From Lewinellaceae bacterium (GTDB taxonomy: Bacteria > Bacteroidota > Bacteroidia > Chitinophagales > Saprospiraceae): DNA of 64,000 nucleotides. Made by a program: the position numbers and the translations under genes. Shown here piece after piece: positions 17,701 through 23,794 of this stretch; position 1 is the stretch's first letter, and each line of letters starts with the position of its first letter. The notes beneath the pieces were generated by a model that did not search any database, was not told the origin of the DNA, and was given only the letters and a program-made list of their open reading frames with translations. The stretch is from NCBI GenBank assembly GCA_020636135.1, contig JACJYK010000001.1, positions 1,288,501 through 1,352,500 on the forward strand, written 5' to 3'.

Positions 17701-19778
17701 GAATAGGTTAATGGAGGCGCTGTAAATGTAGCCACATCACTACAAGCAACACTGGGTGGTAATGATGGCGTTCCCCAGGTCGGTGTGGGCGCCGGACTGA
17801 CGGTAATGGATGCGGTATAGTTGGTCATCGTGCCGCAGGATAATGAAGGTGCAGCCCAAACGATATCGATGGTACCTCCACAGGAAGTATAATTGAGGGT
17901 CATTGTAGGGGTAACCGTTCCACCTACCAGACATGCTCCGGATCCACTATTGGAGTAAGTCAGGTTAGGAGCACTGAAGGATCCTGCATTAGCACAGGTC
18001 AAACTTCCCGGGAGAGATGGGGTAGCCCAGGTTGGTGTAGGTGCCGGAGTTACCGGAATGGACGCGGTATAGGGTGCTGGAGGACAGGCTCCGGTTCCGG
18101 TCCAGACGATGTCGATGGTGCCACCGCATGCGTCATAGTTATTGGTGACCACTGGTGTTACACTTTCAGTGATAGCGCAACTTCCGGATTCACCATTGGA
18201 ATACGTTGCATTTGGCGCGGAAAAGCTGGAAGCCGTAGCACAGGTCAGAGATCCTGGTAAGGACGGCGGTGTCCAACTCGCTACAGGAGCTGGGTTAACA
18301 GTTACTGTTGCCGTTTGGGTAATGGTTCCCCATCCGCAACCACTTACAGTCCAGGATAAGGTGATGGACCCTCCGCTACATGCATTAAAGCTGGACGAGG
18401 TAATGGTTCCGTTTGCCGATCCGGAGATCAGACAGTTACCGGATTGTCCATTCGTATACGTTAAGGTAGGCGCAGTATAACTTGCTGCTGTCGCACAGGA
18501 AATAGCCGGTAGGGAAGGAGTACTGAATGATGGAGCAGGAGCAGGATTTACACGGATCGTTTGCGAACCTGAGCTGGAGTTTGTACAGGCATCGGTTGCT
18601 GTCCAGGTACGATTTATGGTATAGCCGGTTGCCAACTGTGTCGGGCCAGGGCAATCGTAGGTTACTGCATCCACATAGGTTGGTGTTACCGGGTTATGAC
18701 AGTCATCTGTTGCAGTTGCGGATCCGGTGGAACCTGGAGCTGTGCTACCGCCGCAGGATACGGTCACTGCTGCCGGGACAGAGATCACCGGGGCTGTAAT
18801 ATCCCGGATCGTGATTTGTTGTGGTGTTGAAGCGCCGGAAGTGTTTCCGCACAAGTCGGACACCCTCCATTGGCGGTTATAGACTGTGGTACACGTGTTA
18901 CTGGATACCAGTACATCCGTATAGGAAAACATCAGTTGACCGGTAGGAGTACAGTTGTCCGTGGCTGAAACGACTCCGGTGATTCCGGTATCTGTATAGT
19001 CCTGGGTACATGATATGGTTATGTTCGGTGGATTCGTTTTGACTGGGTTGGTATTATCATTACAATAGACGTAAAAGCTACTAAATTCAAGGAAGTTGCC
19101 ACCTGCATCATAAGCTGTAACCGTGAAGAGAGCAGGTGTCACACCGGATGGCGGTGGGCTTCCAACGGTGACTGATACCGAACTACCGGGGATGGTGCCG
19201 GTAGGACTTACATTACCGGAAATGGTCCATTCAAAATGATCGAAGGAAGGATTCGTAGAGGTTGCACTAAAATTGAGAACTTGTCCAGGCAGATAACAGC
19301 CGGTCGGGGAATCTCCGGAAATGGAAACGGCAAACGGGGCAAAGGAAGAGCTTCTTTCCAGATCAAAGTTCGTAACGTAGTTGTAGGGTTTACCTTTATA
19401 AATATATTGGACCAATACTGATTTCGATCCGGCTTCTGAATAGTCGTATGAAAACCCATTTTTTCCGGATTGCAGCAATTCACCCTGTGCATTAGGCATA
19501 TCATACCAGGAAATCTGAAATTCCAAATCCCGGTTATTTATTGCCAGGTTCACGGTGTAGGACTTATTTGAGGCAGCAAGATGCTGTGGTGAAACCAAAC
19601 GCAATTTTCCTTCCTCCAATGAAAATCCCAGATCGGCACAGTCGGCCATCTCATAGGGTTGATAATCAATATCAAAAGTAGAATGGAAAGAATCCGGAGA
19701 GTCATACACTTTGGCACTATAGCCAAAGAAGTATAAGGACAGCAGGGCTGTCGTGAACACATACCTATACGAAATCAT
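5775..19778 (-). CDS. Giant modular T9SS-secreted surface protein with gliding-motility C-terminal domain
   Basis: This 4667-residue protein begins with a signal peptide (TTALLSLYFFGYSA). Residues about 130-250 are PKD-like and about 250-410 are HYR-like (TATDDC, WTATDACTN). An array of about 24 modules of 84 residues runs from 411 to 2433, each opening with xPAPTPTW and carrying about four cysteines. Three further HYR-like domains and one Ig-like domain follow (about 2434-2784). About 32 modules of 51 residues then run from 2785 to 4412, each with an ICEGQ-type and a GCDSIVTLNL motif (two cysteines). Two short domains precede the C-terminal CHU_C-type sorting domain (about 4570-4667: AMTPNNDGRNDEF, FNRWGELIF, NSGVYVYLLEG). 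That domain marks type B T9SS cargo. An adhesin or surface filament role is likely but not shown. The downstream PorP/SprF-family gene supports the assignment. Confidence 0.92.
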   Translation of the reverse strand: MISYRYVFTTALLSLYFFGYSAKVYDSPDSFHSTFDIDYQPYEMADCADLGFSLEEGKLRLVSPQHLAASNKSYTVNLAINNRDLEFQISWYDMPNAQGELLQSGKNGFSYDYSEAGSKSVLVQYIYKGKPYNYVTNFDLERSSSFAPFAVSISGDSPTGCYLPGQVLNFSATSTNPSFDHFEWTISGNVSPTGTIPGSSVSVTVGSPPPSGVTPALFTVTAYDAGGNFLEFSSFYVYCNDNTNPVKTNPPNITISCTQDYTDTGITGVVSATDNCTPTGQLMFSYTDVLVSSNTCTTVYNRQWRVSDLCGNTSGASTPQQITIRDITAPVISVPAAVTVSCGGSTAPGSTGSATATDDCHNPVTPTYVDAVTYDCPGPTQLATGYTINRTWTATDACTNSSSGSQTIRVNPAPAPSFSTPSLPAISCATAASYTAPTLTYTNGQSGNCLISGSANGTITSSSFNACSGGSITLSWTVSGCGWGTITQTATVTVNPAPVASWTPPSLPGSLTCATASSFSAPNATYSNGESGSCAITESVTPVVTNNYDACGGTIDIVWTGTGACPPAPYTASIPVTPAPTPTWATPSLPGSLTCANAGSFSAPNLTYSNSGSGACLVGGTVTPTMTLNYTSCGGTIDIVWAAPSLSCGTMTNYTASITVSPAPTPTWGTPSLPPSVACSDVATFTAPPLTYSNSGAGTCLIDGSVAASVSTTYDACGGTINITWLAPVLPCGTMTNYTASIPVTPAPTPSWGTPTLPGSLTCANAGSFSAPNLTYSNSESGGCLINGTVTPTVTNNYDACGGTIDITWAAPSLACGTMTAYTASVPVNPAPTPTWGTPALPGSLTCANAGSFSAPNLTYSNSESGGCLVNGTVTPTVVNNYDACGGTIDITWAAPSLTCGTMTAYTASIPINPAPTPTWGTPTLPATLTCSAVSSFTAPDLTYSNSGGGVCLIDGTVSPTIVNNFDACGGTIDITWPAPSLSCGTMAPYTASITITPAPTPTWGTPTLPSNLACGDVATFTAPDLTYSNSEGGSCLVDGTVSPTIVNNFDACGGTIDITWPAPTLACGSIANYTASITVDPAPTPTWGTPSLPATVACSDVATFSAPNLTYSNSGAGSCLIDGSVSPTISTSYDACGGTIDITWPAPSLACGSIPNYTVSIPVDPAPTPTWGTPSLPASITCANAGSFTAPDLNYSNSESGGCLIDGTVTATIILNYDACGGSIDITWPAPSLPCGSIADYTASIPVDPAPTPTWGTPSLPATLTCADVATFTAPDLTYSNSEAGSCLVDGTVSPTIVNNFDACGGTIDITWTGPTLACGTLADYTASIPVDPAPIPTWGTPALPANLACGDVATFSAPDLTYSNSGAGTCLIDGTVTPSIVNNFDACGGTIDITWTAPSLSCGSMTDYTASIPVDPAPVPTWGTPALPANLACADVATFTAPDLTYSNSEAGSCLVDGTISPSIVNNFDACGGTIDITWPAPTLSCGSLTDYTVSIPVDPAPTPTWGTPTLPASVACSDVATFTAPDLTYSNSEAGSCLIDGTVTASISTTYDACGGTIDITWPAPTLPCGSIGDYTVSIPVDPAPTPTWGTPTLPASLTCANAGTFVAPDLTYSNSEAGGCLIDGIVTATITLNYDACGGTVDITWPAPTLVCGTIGDFTASITVDPAPTPTWGTPALPGNLACADVATFTAPDLTYSNSESGGCLVDGTITPTIINNFDACGGTIDITWTAPTLACGTMTDYTASITIDPASVPTWGTPTLPANLACGDVATFTAPDLTYSNSEGGSCLIEGIITPTIINNFDACGGTIDITWAAPTLSCGSLSDFTASIPVDPAPVPTWIAPTVPSNLACGDVATFTPPDLTYSNSEAGSCLIDGIVTPTVVNNFDACGGTIDITWPAPTLACGSLSDYTISITVDPAPVPTWGTPTLPASVTCSDVATFTAPDLTYSNSEAGSCLIDGTVTPTISSTYDACGGSIDITWAGPTLACGTLADYIISIPVDPAADPTWDATPAIGPITCSEAESGSFTIPVLGFSNSEAGSCDVSGTANGVITNTTFDACGGTVEITYSATSLPVCFSLTDVTVSVTVVPAPSPVWDPTPSIPDISCSEADASSFIIPPLNYANGETGTCEISGTINGVISNTNYTSCGGTVTITYPAPTLPCSGLTDITVSVNVLPAPSPAWDPTPSIPNISCQDAETATVVIPQLGYTNGETGACEISGLIDGVITSPAFDECGGTLVITYPAPTLACGTLPDITVSVTVDPAPAPTWGSYTIPTDLTCDDASIFVAPSITYSNSNSGSCLIENTVSPVVTPSFDACGGTITVEYPDQDYGCGTLPGFTETINVQPASAPVFTSTPADVTIACDAVGAFSPVDLTYDNSSTGGCAISGTVSPTVTLNALDCNDYIYVTWSYTDACGRLLEYTQTIEVIDDQPPTFTVPAAITLTCDQDPYDLGLTGDVTDESDNCATNLDATFTDNASQGCNGTGSITRTWSLTDDCGNVTTRNQTITIIDDVDPTLACPGNENLTCDISELPPYSTYTEFQIAGGSGFDNCGLNEASFGLVSETSNGGSCPEIVTRVYKIEDNCGNVATCSQIITINDTESPVINGVGTDAIVDCSSIPPAPVLNVDVTATDNCTISSFTVNETTVPGSCESNYQIVRTYTAIDACGNTATATQTVTVINCFPTISVTVSPDEICEGGSSVISASVSGVFTNPAYQWEFSPDHINWSPAGSGSSISITNATSANAGFYRVTVADAPGNLGDPDCSIVSNEVYLSVIPHEETSLVETVCPGEVVTVGSTNFSIPGTYDVTLTSSSGCDSIVHLTLSNYTLQTTNLSEIICDGESVNVGGSLFNTTGNYTVVVPDVHGCDSTINLDLTVKPNIIQNQSLRLCFGEDVTIGGQTFNTTGNYTISLQTAFGCDSIINLNLVVDPQLTKYLDEQICQGETYNFYGTIYSISGNYSTVVPGTVGCDTIATLNLQVVSAITKTINRTICLGDSTLLGSTYYNTSGTYTGTFVSKAGCDSIVTLNLTVVDNILTTLDEIICEGDSYSVGSNTYTTSGTYQNTFTSHGGCDSLVTLHLTVVPRRDSSIVTDICQGSSYSVGGNSYNTTGIHTVTVQNAFGCDSVITLDLTVHPEYTQTSQVEICDGESYTTPKGTYTTSGTYQEDYSSVFGCDSTVVIRLTVRPVFDRTITRQVCEGESVTIGSHTYNSTGNYTDSLQTRYGCDSVIHLNLTVLQELTSNIDLQICDGQSYVFGSQTLNSSGTYTETFASQAGCDSVVTLNLSVVPQITTTLDEQICEGNVFYLGSTPYSTSGTYTGNFTSVAGCDSIVTLNLTVQSTIRYSFDQPLCEGQSIVFNGNTITKAGTYRDTLASAGGCDSIVTMRVQLLNSYSREINQQICNGATVTFGGQSLNTSGTYVDTLTSSSGCDSIITLNLSVLPQITKSINKQICTGQTYNFNGTILTNSGTFIDTLQTSGGCDSIVTLNLSVLPALLTDLDVQLCTGQTYDFNGTQLTTGGTYTDTLTTTGGCDSIITLILTFNDNFQTELDQRICEGETYDFFGQILDQTGTYTHTLASTAGCDSIITLNLEVSPSFTESISAAICQGESYTFNGQSLNTSGIYVDTLQSAGGCDSIVTLDLTVNEQYAENISRQICEGQSFTFDGQTLTTSGTYTANLTTVNGCDSIVTLDLQVLPQLTETLDVEICAGQSYLFDGQNLNIGGTYTANLTSANGCDSIVTLNLSVLDKIRRTIDQQICAGQSYTFGGQTLTIAGTYQDTLVSAFGCDSIVTLNLEVLDQLTTTLDQSICEGETYTFDGQSLSTGGTYTASLTAASGCDSIVTLNLTVNEQYAQNISQQICEGQSFTFNGQALTTTGTYTANLTTIKGCDSIITLDLQVLPQLTKTLDVEICASQTYLFDGQTLNTSGTYTANLTSASGCDSIVTLNLAVLDKIRKTINQQICSGQSYTFGGQTITTPGTYSDTLASAFGCDSIVTLNLEVLDQLTTNLDQTICSGETYTFDGQSLNTAGTYTASLTASSGCDSIVTLNLQVIDPVVVDMAASICAGETYSFDGKNLSTTGDYTATYTSAAGCDSIINLALEVLPAPTTTITEEICEGQSYAFFGKNLNTAGTYQEVATTSNGCDSTVILELTVVKQKNKTINKTICSSQVYPFDGQDLTASGTYTATFTSVAGCDSIVTLNLVVADLIEHNLQQQICEGQSYAFGGQQLTVSGTYTDTLTTSAGCDSIVTLELEVTSQIKTTVDQTICEGETFTLAGKNYTSAGVYTINLTSSSGCDSIITLNLDVLDAIDVDDEVTLCEGESIDYQGLTINASGDYEVTLTSASGCDSIIHVHATVLDAYREDVSYTLCQGDSVIIDGQSYTQAASFSKTYQAASGCDSIVTYAIEIIPEKSLVGIDQAICLGDDAILKVNAASNLDLYWEGPGLSCTECRQPKVSPTETTTYTVKTIGCTGDTISSQVTVTVYEAPEMIKPENVEIKKGESSTLTVQTSSPDVILDWYANGELICSNCKTITVNPDKTTTYTVEASNPAGCMAVADFIVFVADDCEFDKIEIANAMTPNNDGRNDEFLIRNSGSSTLESLKIFNRWGELIFSTKNVENDLWDGTYKNAPLNSGVYVYLLEGHCAAGDRFVKSGNISIIR
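6543..11426 (-). repeat. Array B: about 32 coding modules of 51 residues
   Basis: Each module of about 153 nt carries one ICEGQ-like and one GCDSIVTLNL-like motif, giving two cysteines that could form a disulfide. Modules 18-21 (8226-8837) and 22-25 (7614-8225) are a tandem duplication of a 612-nt block, since the successive openings NEQYA, PQLT, DKIR and DQLTT recur in the same order. Confidence 0.9.
12480..18548 (-). repeat. Array A: about 24 coding modules of 84 residues
   Basis: Modules begin with xPAPTPTWGTP and contain SCLIDGTV, YDACGGTIDITW and LACG motifs. Most are exactly 252 nt. Four modules with the signature VACSDVATF or VTCSDVATF lie exactly 1260 nt apart, with their equivalent 10-base blocks starting at 17731, 16471, 15211 and 13951. 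This shows that five-module blocks were duplicated. The first and last modules are the most divergent, as expected for an array growing from its middle. Confidence 0.9.
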
Positions 19779-19954
19779 ACAACCTAGATTTTAAAGTTGT
19801 ATGATAGATCCCATACGATGTTTTGCTAAATTGATACCCGTTTCGTAAAGAATCTATCTATACACAGTAGTTTACGTGATGTGGATAAGGCAAAATCTAT
19901 GCCAAGGGCAGGGATGTGCAACGCTAGGCGCCACAGCTCCGTCCACTGTAAAAA

Positions 19955-19978
19955 TGATGCATATGTATGATGCACATG
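19955..19978. repeat. Tandem 11-bp direct repeat in a divergent promoter region
   Basis: TGATGCATATG (19955-19965) and TGATGCACATG (19968-19978) differ at one position and are 13 bp apart. They lie in the 236-nt gap between the divergent giant surface-protein gene and the lipoprotein operon. Spaced direct repeats of this type can bind a dimeric regulator such as a LytTR protein, but nothing else supports that here. Confidence 0.3.
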
Positions 19979-20014
19979 AAAATCTGTTGGTTATATCTGT
20001 GAGATTTAGATAAT

Positions 20015-21199
20015 ATGATATCAAAAAAAAATGGAATAGCAGAATGTGGGTACTGTTTACTTGGGATGATGCTATTATTGAATGGGTGTAATCGCGTAGG
20101 AATGGAGGTTGAAACCCAGGATAGATCTGTATTTTTAGGTTCTTTACCTCACTTGTTTATTCAACACAATGAACCCTATATTAGCTGGATTGTCCAAGAA
20201 GATAGCATGGATTGGTGGCTGGTACAGAATCTGAATACTTCAGAAATTGATACCATTGATGGTAGGTTGGATTGGTTTGTTAACTGGGCAGATTTTCCAA
20301 AAGTATTTTCAGGACAGAATGGTATGCTGGCCCTGGGCTTACGTTACACTAGTTCAGGTAAATATTCCTATACCATTGATTATTACACCAAGACGAATGA
20401 TCAAAAAGGTTGGATCTCACATGGTTCTCTTCCGGACGATTCAACCTTTACAGAGCATGGATTTGCATCTGCTATAGCCTATCATTCCGGATGGCTCGTC
20501 GTTTGGTTGGATGGTCGAAATGGTGAGAAAGGCGGTTTTACAGGACTGCGCAGTGCTGAAGTGCTTACTGATGGTAAGGTCTTAAAACAACAATGGGTCG
20601 ATACCTCAGTTTGCGATTGCTGTCAAACTGCAATTGATGTGATCGGAGGCATCCCGCAGGTTGTATACCGTAACAGAACAAAAGAGGAAATCAGGGACAT
20701 CTACACCGCAAAATATAACCATGGTACATGGTCTGAGCCTGAACAGATTTATGAGGATAATTGGACTATAGCCGGGTGTCCGGTCAATGGTCCACAGATT
20801 GTGGGTTATACCGATAAAGGTGTTGTAGGTTGGTTTACTGCGTCACATGACAAACCTCAGGTGAAATTTTCATTTACGGGAGGATCAATCATGGAAGCCC
20901 GGATCTTGGATTCGTTAACTCCATTGGGAAGAGTTCGAATGTCAATGATAGATGACGATGGATTTGCAATAGCCTGGATGGGTAATTCAGAGAATCGGAC
21001 CAACTTGAATTTGCATTTATTTGACTGGGATGGCGTAGAAAGGAAAGCCTGGTCGATACCACAGTTAAGTCCTTCCAGAGTAAGTGGATTTCCTGCACTA
21101 AGTTATCTGGATCAAAACATTTATCTGGCATGGACCAGCCCCGGCGAAAAAATAGATACTGTTCAGTTAATTAGATTGCCAGTTTATGGAATTAATTGA
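20015..21199 (+). CDS. Propeller-like lipoprotein (sialidase-like fold, function unknown)
   Basis: This 394-residue protein has a lipoprotein signal peptide with the lipobox LLLNGC (cysteine about residue 25), so it is probably anchored in the outer membrane or periplasmic face. The mature part has repeated tryptophan-rich beta segments and two cysteine motifs, VCDCCQTA and IAGCPVNGP, that I associate with sialidase-like BNR beta-propellers of unknown function. No clear Asp-box or catalytic set is visible, so enzymatic activity should not be assumed. Its end overlaps the next gene, a membrane-bound HTH regulator, by 14 nt, and a symporter follows, so it may bind a ligand sensed or imported by that system. 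Confidence 0.75.
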   Translation: MISKKNGIAECGYCLLGMMLLLNGCNRVGMEVETQDRSVFLGSLPHLFIQHNEPYISWIVQEDSMDWWLVQNLNTSEIDTIDGRLDWFVNWADFPKVFSGQNGMLALGLRYTSSGKYSYTIDYYTKTNDQKGWISHGSLPDDSTFTEHGFASAIAYHSGWLVVWLDGRNGEKGGFTGLRSAEVLTDGKVLKQQWVDTSVCDCCQTAIDVIGGIPQVVYRNRTKEEIRDIYTAKYNHGTWSEPEQIYEDNWTIAGCPVNGPQIVGYTDKGVVGWFTASHDKPQVKFSFTGGSIMEARILDSLTPLGRVRMSMIDDDGFAIAWMGNSENRTNLNLHLFDWDGVERKAWSIPQLSPSRVSGFPALSYLDQNIYLAWTSPGEKIDTVQLIRLPVYGIN

Positions 21200-21869
21200 T
21201 AACACCAGCGTCATTTACCAGATTACCATACTGATCATTTTTGGTGTGGCATTGCTCTTCTTCATTTTTATGTACCGGTATTCCGTGGCATTGCGCAAGT
21301 CAATCCTGGAAGAAGAAGAGGCAAAACGGCTCCTGACGAGTAATTCATTTAAGCTGGAAAAAAGTGTTTTGGAAAATCAAAAATTAGAAGCAACTCAGAA
21401 AATGCAGAAAGAGCGTAATCTTCGCCTTGAACAGGAAGTGGTTTTGCGAAATAAAGAGTTGGTGACCTCTACCTTGCTTATCAATAAGCAAAAAGAAATA
21501 TTGGCAAATATTGACAAAGAGACCAGTCAATTTTCAGACTCACTTCAAATTACAGATCGGTCCGTTTTGAAAAATATTAAACGAATAATTCGGACCAATT
21601 CAAGTATTGCCAATGAATGGGAAGATTTTAAATTGCATTTTGATAAAGTTCACCCGCAGTTTTTTGAAAAACTTTCGGAAAGGCATCATACGTTATCACA
21701 GCATGAAATAAGGCATTGTGCTTATATAAAAATGGGGTTGGCCACCAAAGAAATTGCCAGGCTGATGAATATTAATGCGACCAGTGTTCAAATTGCCAGA
21801 GTGCGGTTGAAGAAAAAACTAAAACTGACCAAAGAATTGGATTTGATTGGATACATCCTCGATGTTTAA
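21186..21869 (+). CDS. Membrane-anchored LuxR-type HTH regulator without a sensor domain
   Basis: This 227-residue protein has one transmembrane helix (about 10-32), a long charged coiled coil (about 38-110) and a C-terminal GerE/LuxR-like HTH domain (about 165-225: LSQHEIRHCAYIKMGL, then TKEIARLMNI and VRLKKKLKL). The coiled coil and HTH resemble the C-terminal ends of large Bacteroidota regulators that usually carry TPR or Y_Y_Y propeller sensors before the membrane helix. Here that sensor part is absent. The start lies 14 nt inside the upstream lipoprotein gene and the symporter gene begins 15 nt downstream, so the three are one operon. Detection may be delegated to the separate lipoprotein. 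Confidence 0.82.
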   Translation: MELIDNTSVIYQITILIIFGVALLFFIFMYRYSVALRKSILEEEEAKRLLTSNSFKLEKSVLENQKLEATQKMQKERNLRLEQEVVLRNKELVTSTLLINKQKEILANIDKETSQFSDSLQITDRSVLKNIKRIIRTNSSIANEWEDFKLHFDKVHPQFFEKLSERHHTLSQHEIRHCAYIKMGLATKEIARLMNINATSVQIARVRLKKKLKLTKELDLIGYILDV

Positions 21870-21884
21870 ACAGAACTAAACCAG

Positions 21885-23456
21885 ATGGACCACGCCGGAT
21901 TGCATGTAATTGATTTGACTATCGTACTGTGGTATGTGGTCATTTTATTAGTGATAGGATTGTCCTTTTCTAGCCAGACTAAAACGGAATCGGAATTATT
22001 TCTTGCCGGAAGAAGGCTGACCTGGCCAGCGATTGGCTTTAGCCTTTTTGCATCAAATATTTCCAGTACAACGATTATTGGATTGGCTGCTTTTGGTTAC
22101 ACCTATGGTGTTGCAGCGTCCAATTATGAATGGATGGCAACGCTTATTTTAATTTTGGGTATTTTTTTCTTTTTTCCTTATTATATAAAACAACGAATTA
22201 CAACCGTACCGGAATTTCTGGAAAAAAGATATGATGCAAAAGTCCGGAAATATGTTTCTGTCTTTACCATTTTATTAAGCGTGGTGATTGATATTGCGGC
22301 AAGCCTGTATGCTGGCGCTTTAATTATTCAGGTATTTTATCCGAATGTTCAGATTTGGCAGACATGCATGTTTTTAGCTGTAATTGCAGGTATTTACACT
22401 GCAGCCGGAGGGCTTGCGGCGGTGGTATATACGGATATCCTGCAGAGCGTCCTGGTATTGATGGGATGCTTTATTTTATTTCTGGCAGTTCTTGGACAAT
22501 ATGGATTCTCCTGGGAAAATGCAGTCTCCCACATTGATCCAAAATGGATGCAAATGATCCTGCCCAGCAGTGACAAGCACTTACCGTGGACCGGAACATT
22601 GTTTGGCTTGCCCATTCTGGGTTTTTATGTCTGGATCATTAATCAGTACATTGTTCAGCGCATACTTGCTGCCCGGAGTTTAGCCCATGCCCGCTGGGGT
22701 GCCATATTAGGAGCTGGATTAAAACTAACGATCCTGTTCCTGATGGTTATGCCCGGGGTATTGGCGATCCCTTTGTTTCCTGACCTTGATAATCCGGACA
22801 AAGTATTTCCAACGTTGATGACCAGTCTGCTGCCTCCTGGCGTATTGGGCCTCATGTTGGCAGCAATGATCGCAGCAATCATGTCGAGTCTGGATTCTGC
22901 ACTGAACTCGGCCTCTACGCTGATCGTGAATGATTTTTTGAAACCGTCTTTCCCTGACCGGTCCACCAAACATTTTGCCAAGTTAGGAAAGTATACCACC
23001 TTGATTCTGATGATTTTTGCTGGGGTTTGGGCGCCGTTAATCTCCCGGTTCGAAGGAATTTTTGTCTATGTTCAGGTAGCGCTCGCTTATCTGATTCCCC
23101 CGATCGTGGTCATCTTCTTAGGAGGTTTTATTAGCCGTAGGGTATCCGGGAAAGCTGCATTCCTTACTTTGATAATAGGTCACTTGTTATCTATTATATT
23201 CATTCTGTGGGAGTTGGATGTGCGTATGGGCATCCATTACTCGATGCTTCCCATGATTCTGTTTATATTGAATGCCGCTTTGTTAGGTGTCATGACCTAT
23301 TTCCATCCCAACACCGATGATTCCAAACTTATTGATACAACATTCTATTCAAAATTGGGGATTGAGGAAAAGCCGGTTTCCTGGTATTTTGATTACCGTG
23401 TCCAGGTTGGTGTCTTACTCGTCATCACCGTATTGCTGATTATTGTATTCCGTTAA
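21885..23456 (+). CDS. Sodium:solute symporter (SSS family)
   Basis: This 523-residue inner-membrane protein has about 13-14 hydrophobic helices and SSS hallmarks: the ELFLAGRRLTWP segment after helix 1, FASNISSTTIIGLAAFGYTYG, and the amphipathic stretch TTVPEFLEKRYD. It resembles the SGLT-like subgroup that imports sugars or related organic solutes with sodium, but the substrate cannot be read from sequence. It follows the regulator by 15 nt and ends the operon begun by the propeller-like lipoprotein. Confidence 0.88.
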   Translation: MDHAGLHVIDLTIVLWYVVILLVIGLSFSSQTKTESELFLAGRRLTWPAIGFSLFASNISSTTIIGLAAFGYTYGVAASNYEWMATLILILGIFFFFPYYIKQRITTVPEFLEKRYDAKVRKYVSVFTILLSVVIDIAASLYAGALIIQVFYPNVQIWQTCMFLAVIAGIYTAAGGLAAVVYTDILQSVLVLMGCFILFLAVLGQYGFSWENAVSHIDPKWMQMILPSSDKHLPWTGTLFGLPILGFYVWIINQYIVQRILAARSLAHARWGAILGAGLKLTILFLMVMPGVLAIPLFPDLDNPDKVFPTLMTSLLPPGVLGLMLAAMIAAIMSSLDSALNSASTLIVNDFLKPSFPDRSTKHFAKLGKYTTLILMIFAGVWAPLISRFEGIFVYVQVALAYLIPPIVVIFLGGFISRRVSGKAAFLTLIIGHLLSIIFILWELDVRMGIHYSMLPMILFILNAALLGVMTYFHPNTDDSKLIDTTFYSKLGIEEKPVSWYFDYRVQVGVLLVITVLLIIVFR

Positions 23457-23794
23457 CGGCAATACTTGCTATCTATTCCCCTAATGGTATTCGTTTTTTA
23501 ACCTTAAATGCGTGATTTTGTTTGGTGAAGACTCCGGCACCCGGATCCAATGGAGTTGAGAATAAGGGAGTTCAGATCCGTATAACAAAACTATTACACA
23601 ATAATACAAATGTACATAATGTATATGTATAAGTCCTTGGTAAAATCAGTAATTCAAGGCTGGATTGATGCTATTACAGCAGTCTGATTTTGGATTGGAT
23701 ATAACAAATTTCGTTTATTGCCAAAAGAAATCTACCTTAGTGTCAAAGAAATTGTAAAGGTTGCTTTTTAGAAATTAGCAAAATAAATTTTGGT
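23457..23794. other. Leader region upstream of susC
   Basis: No gene is visible in these 338 nt. The stretch is AT-rich, with an imperfect palindrome around GTACATAATGTATATG near 23611. I found no exact TAnnTTTG box with a well-placed TTG, so the susC promoter is not assigned. Confidence 0.4.

Noticed and set aside
6543..18548. Regular repeats that could be mistaken for a CRISPR or satellite array
   Set aside because: Periods of 153 and 252 nt keep one open reading frame of 4667 codons; the repeats are protein modules.
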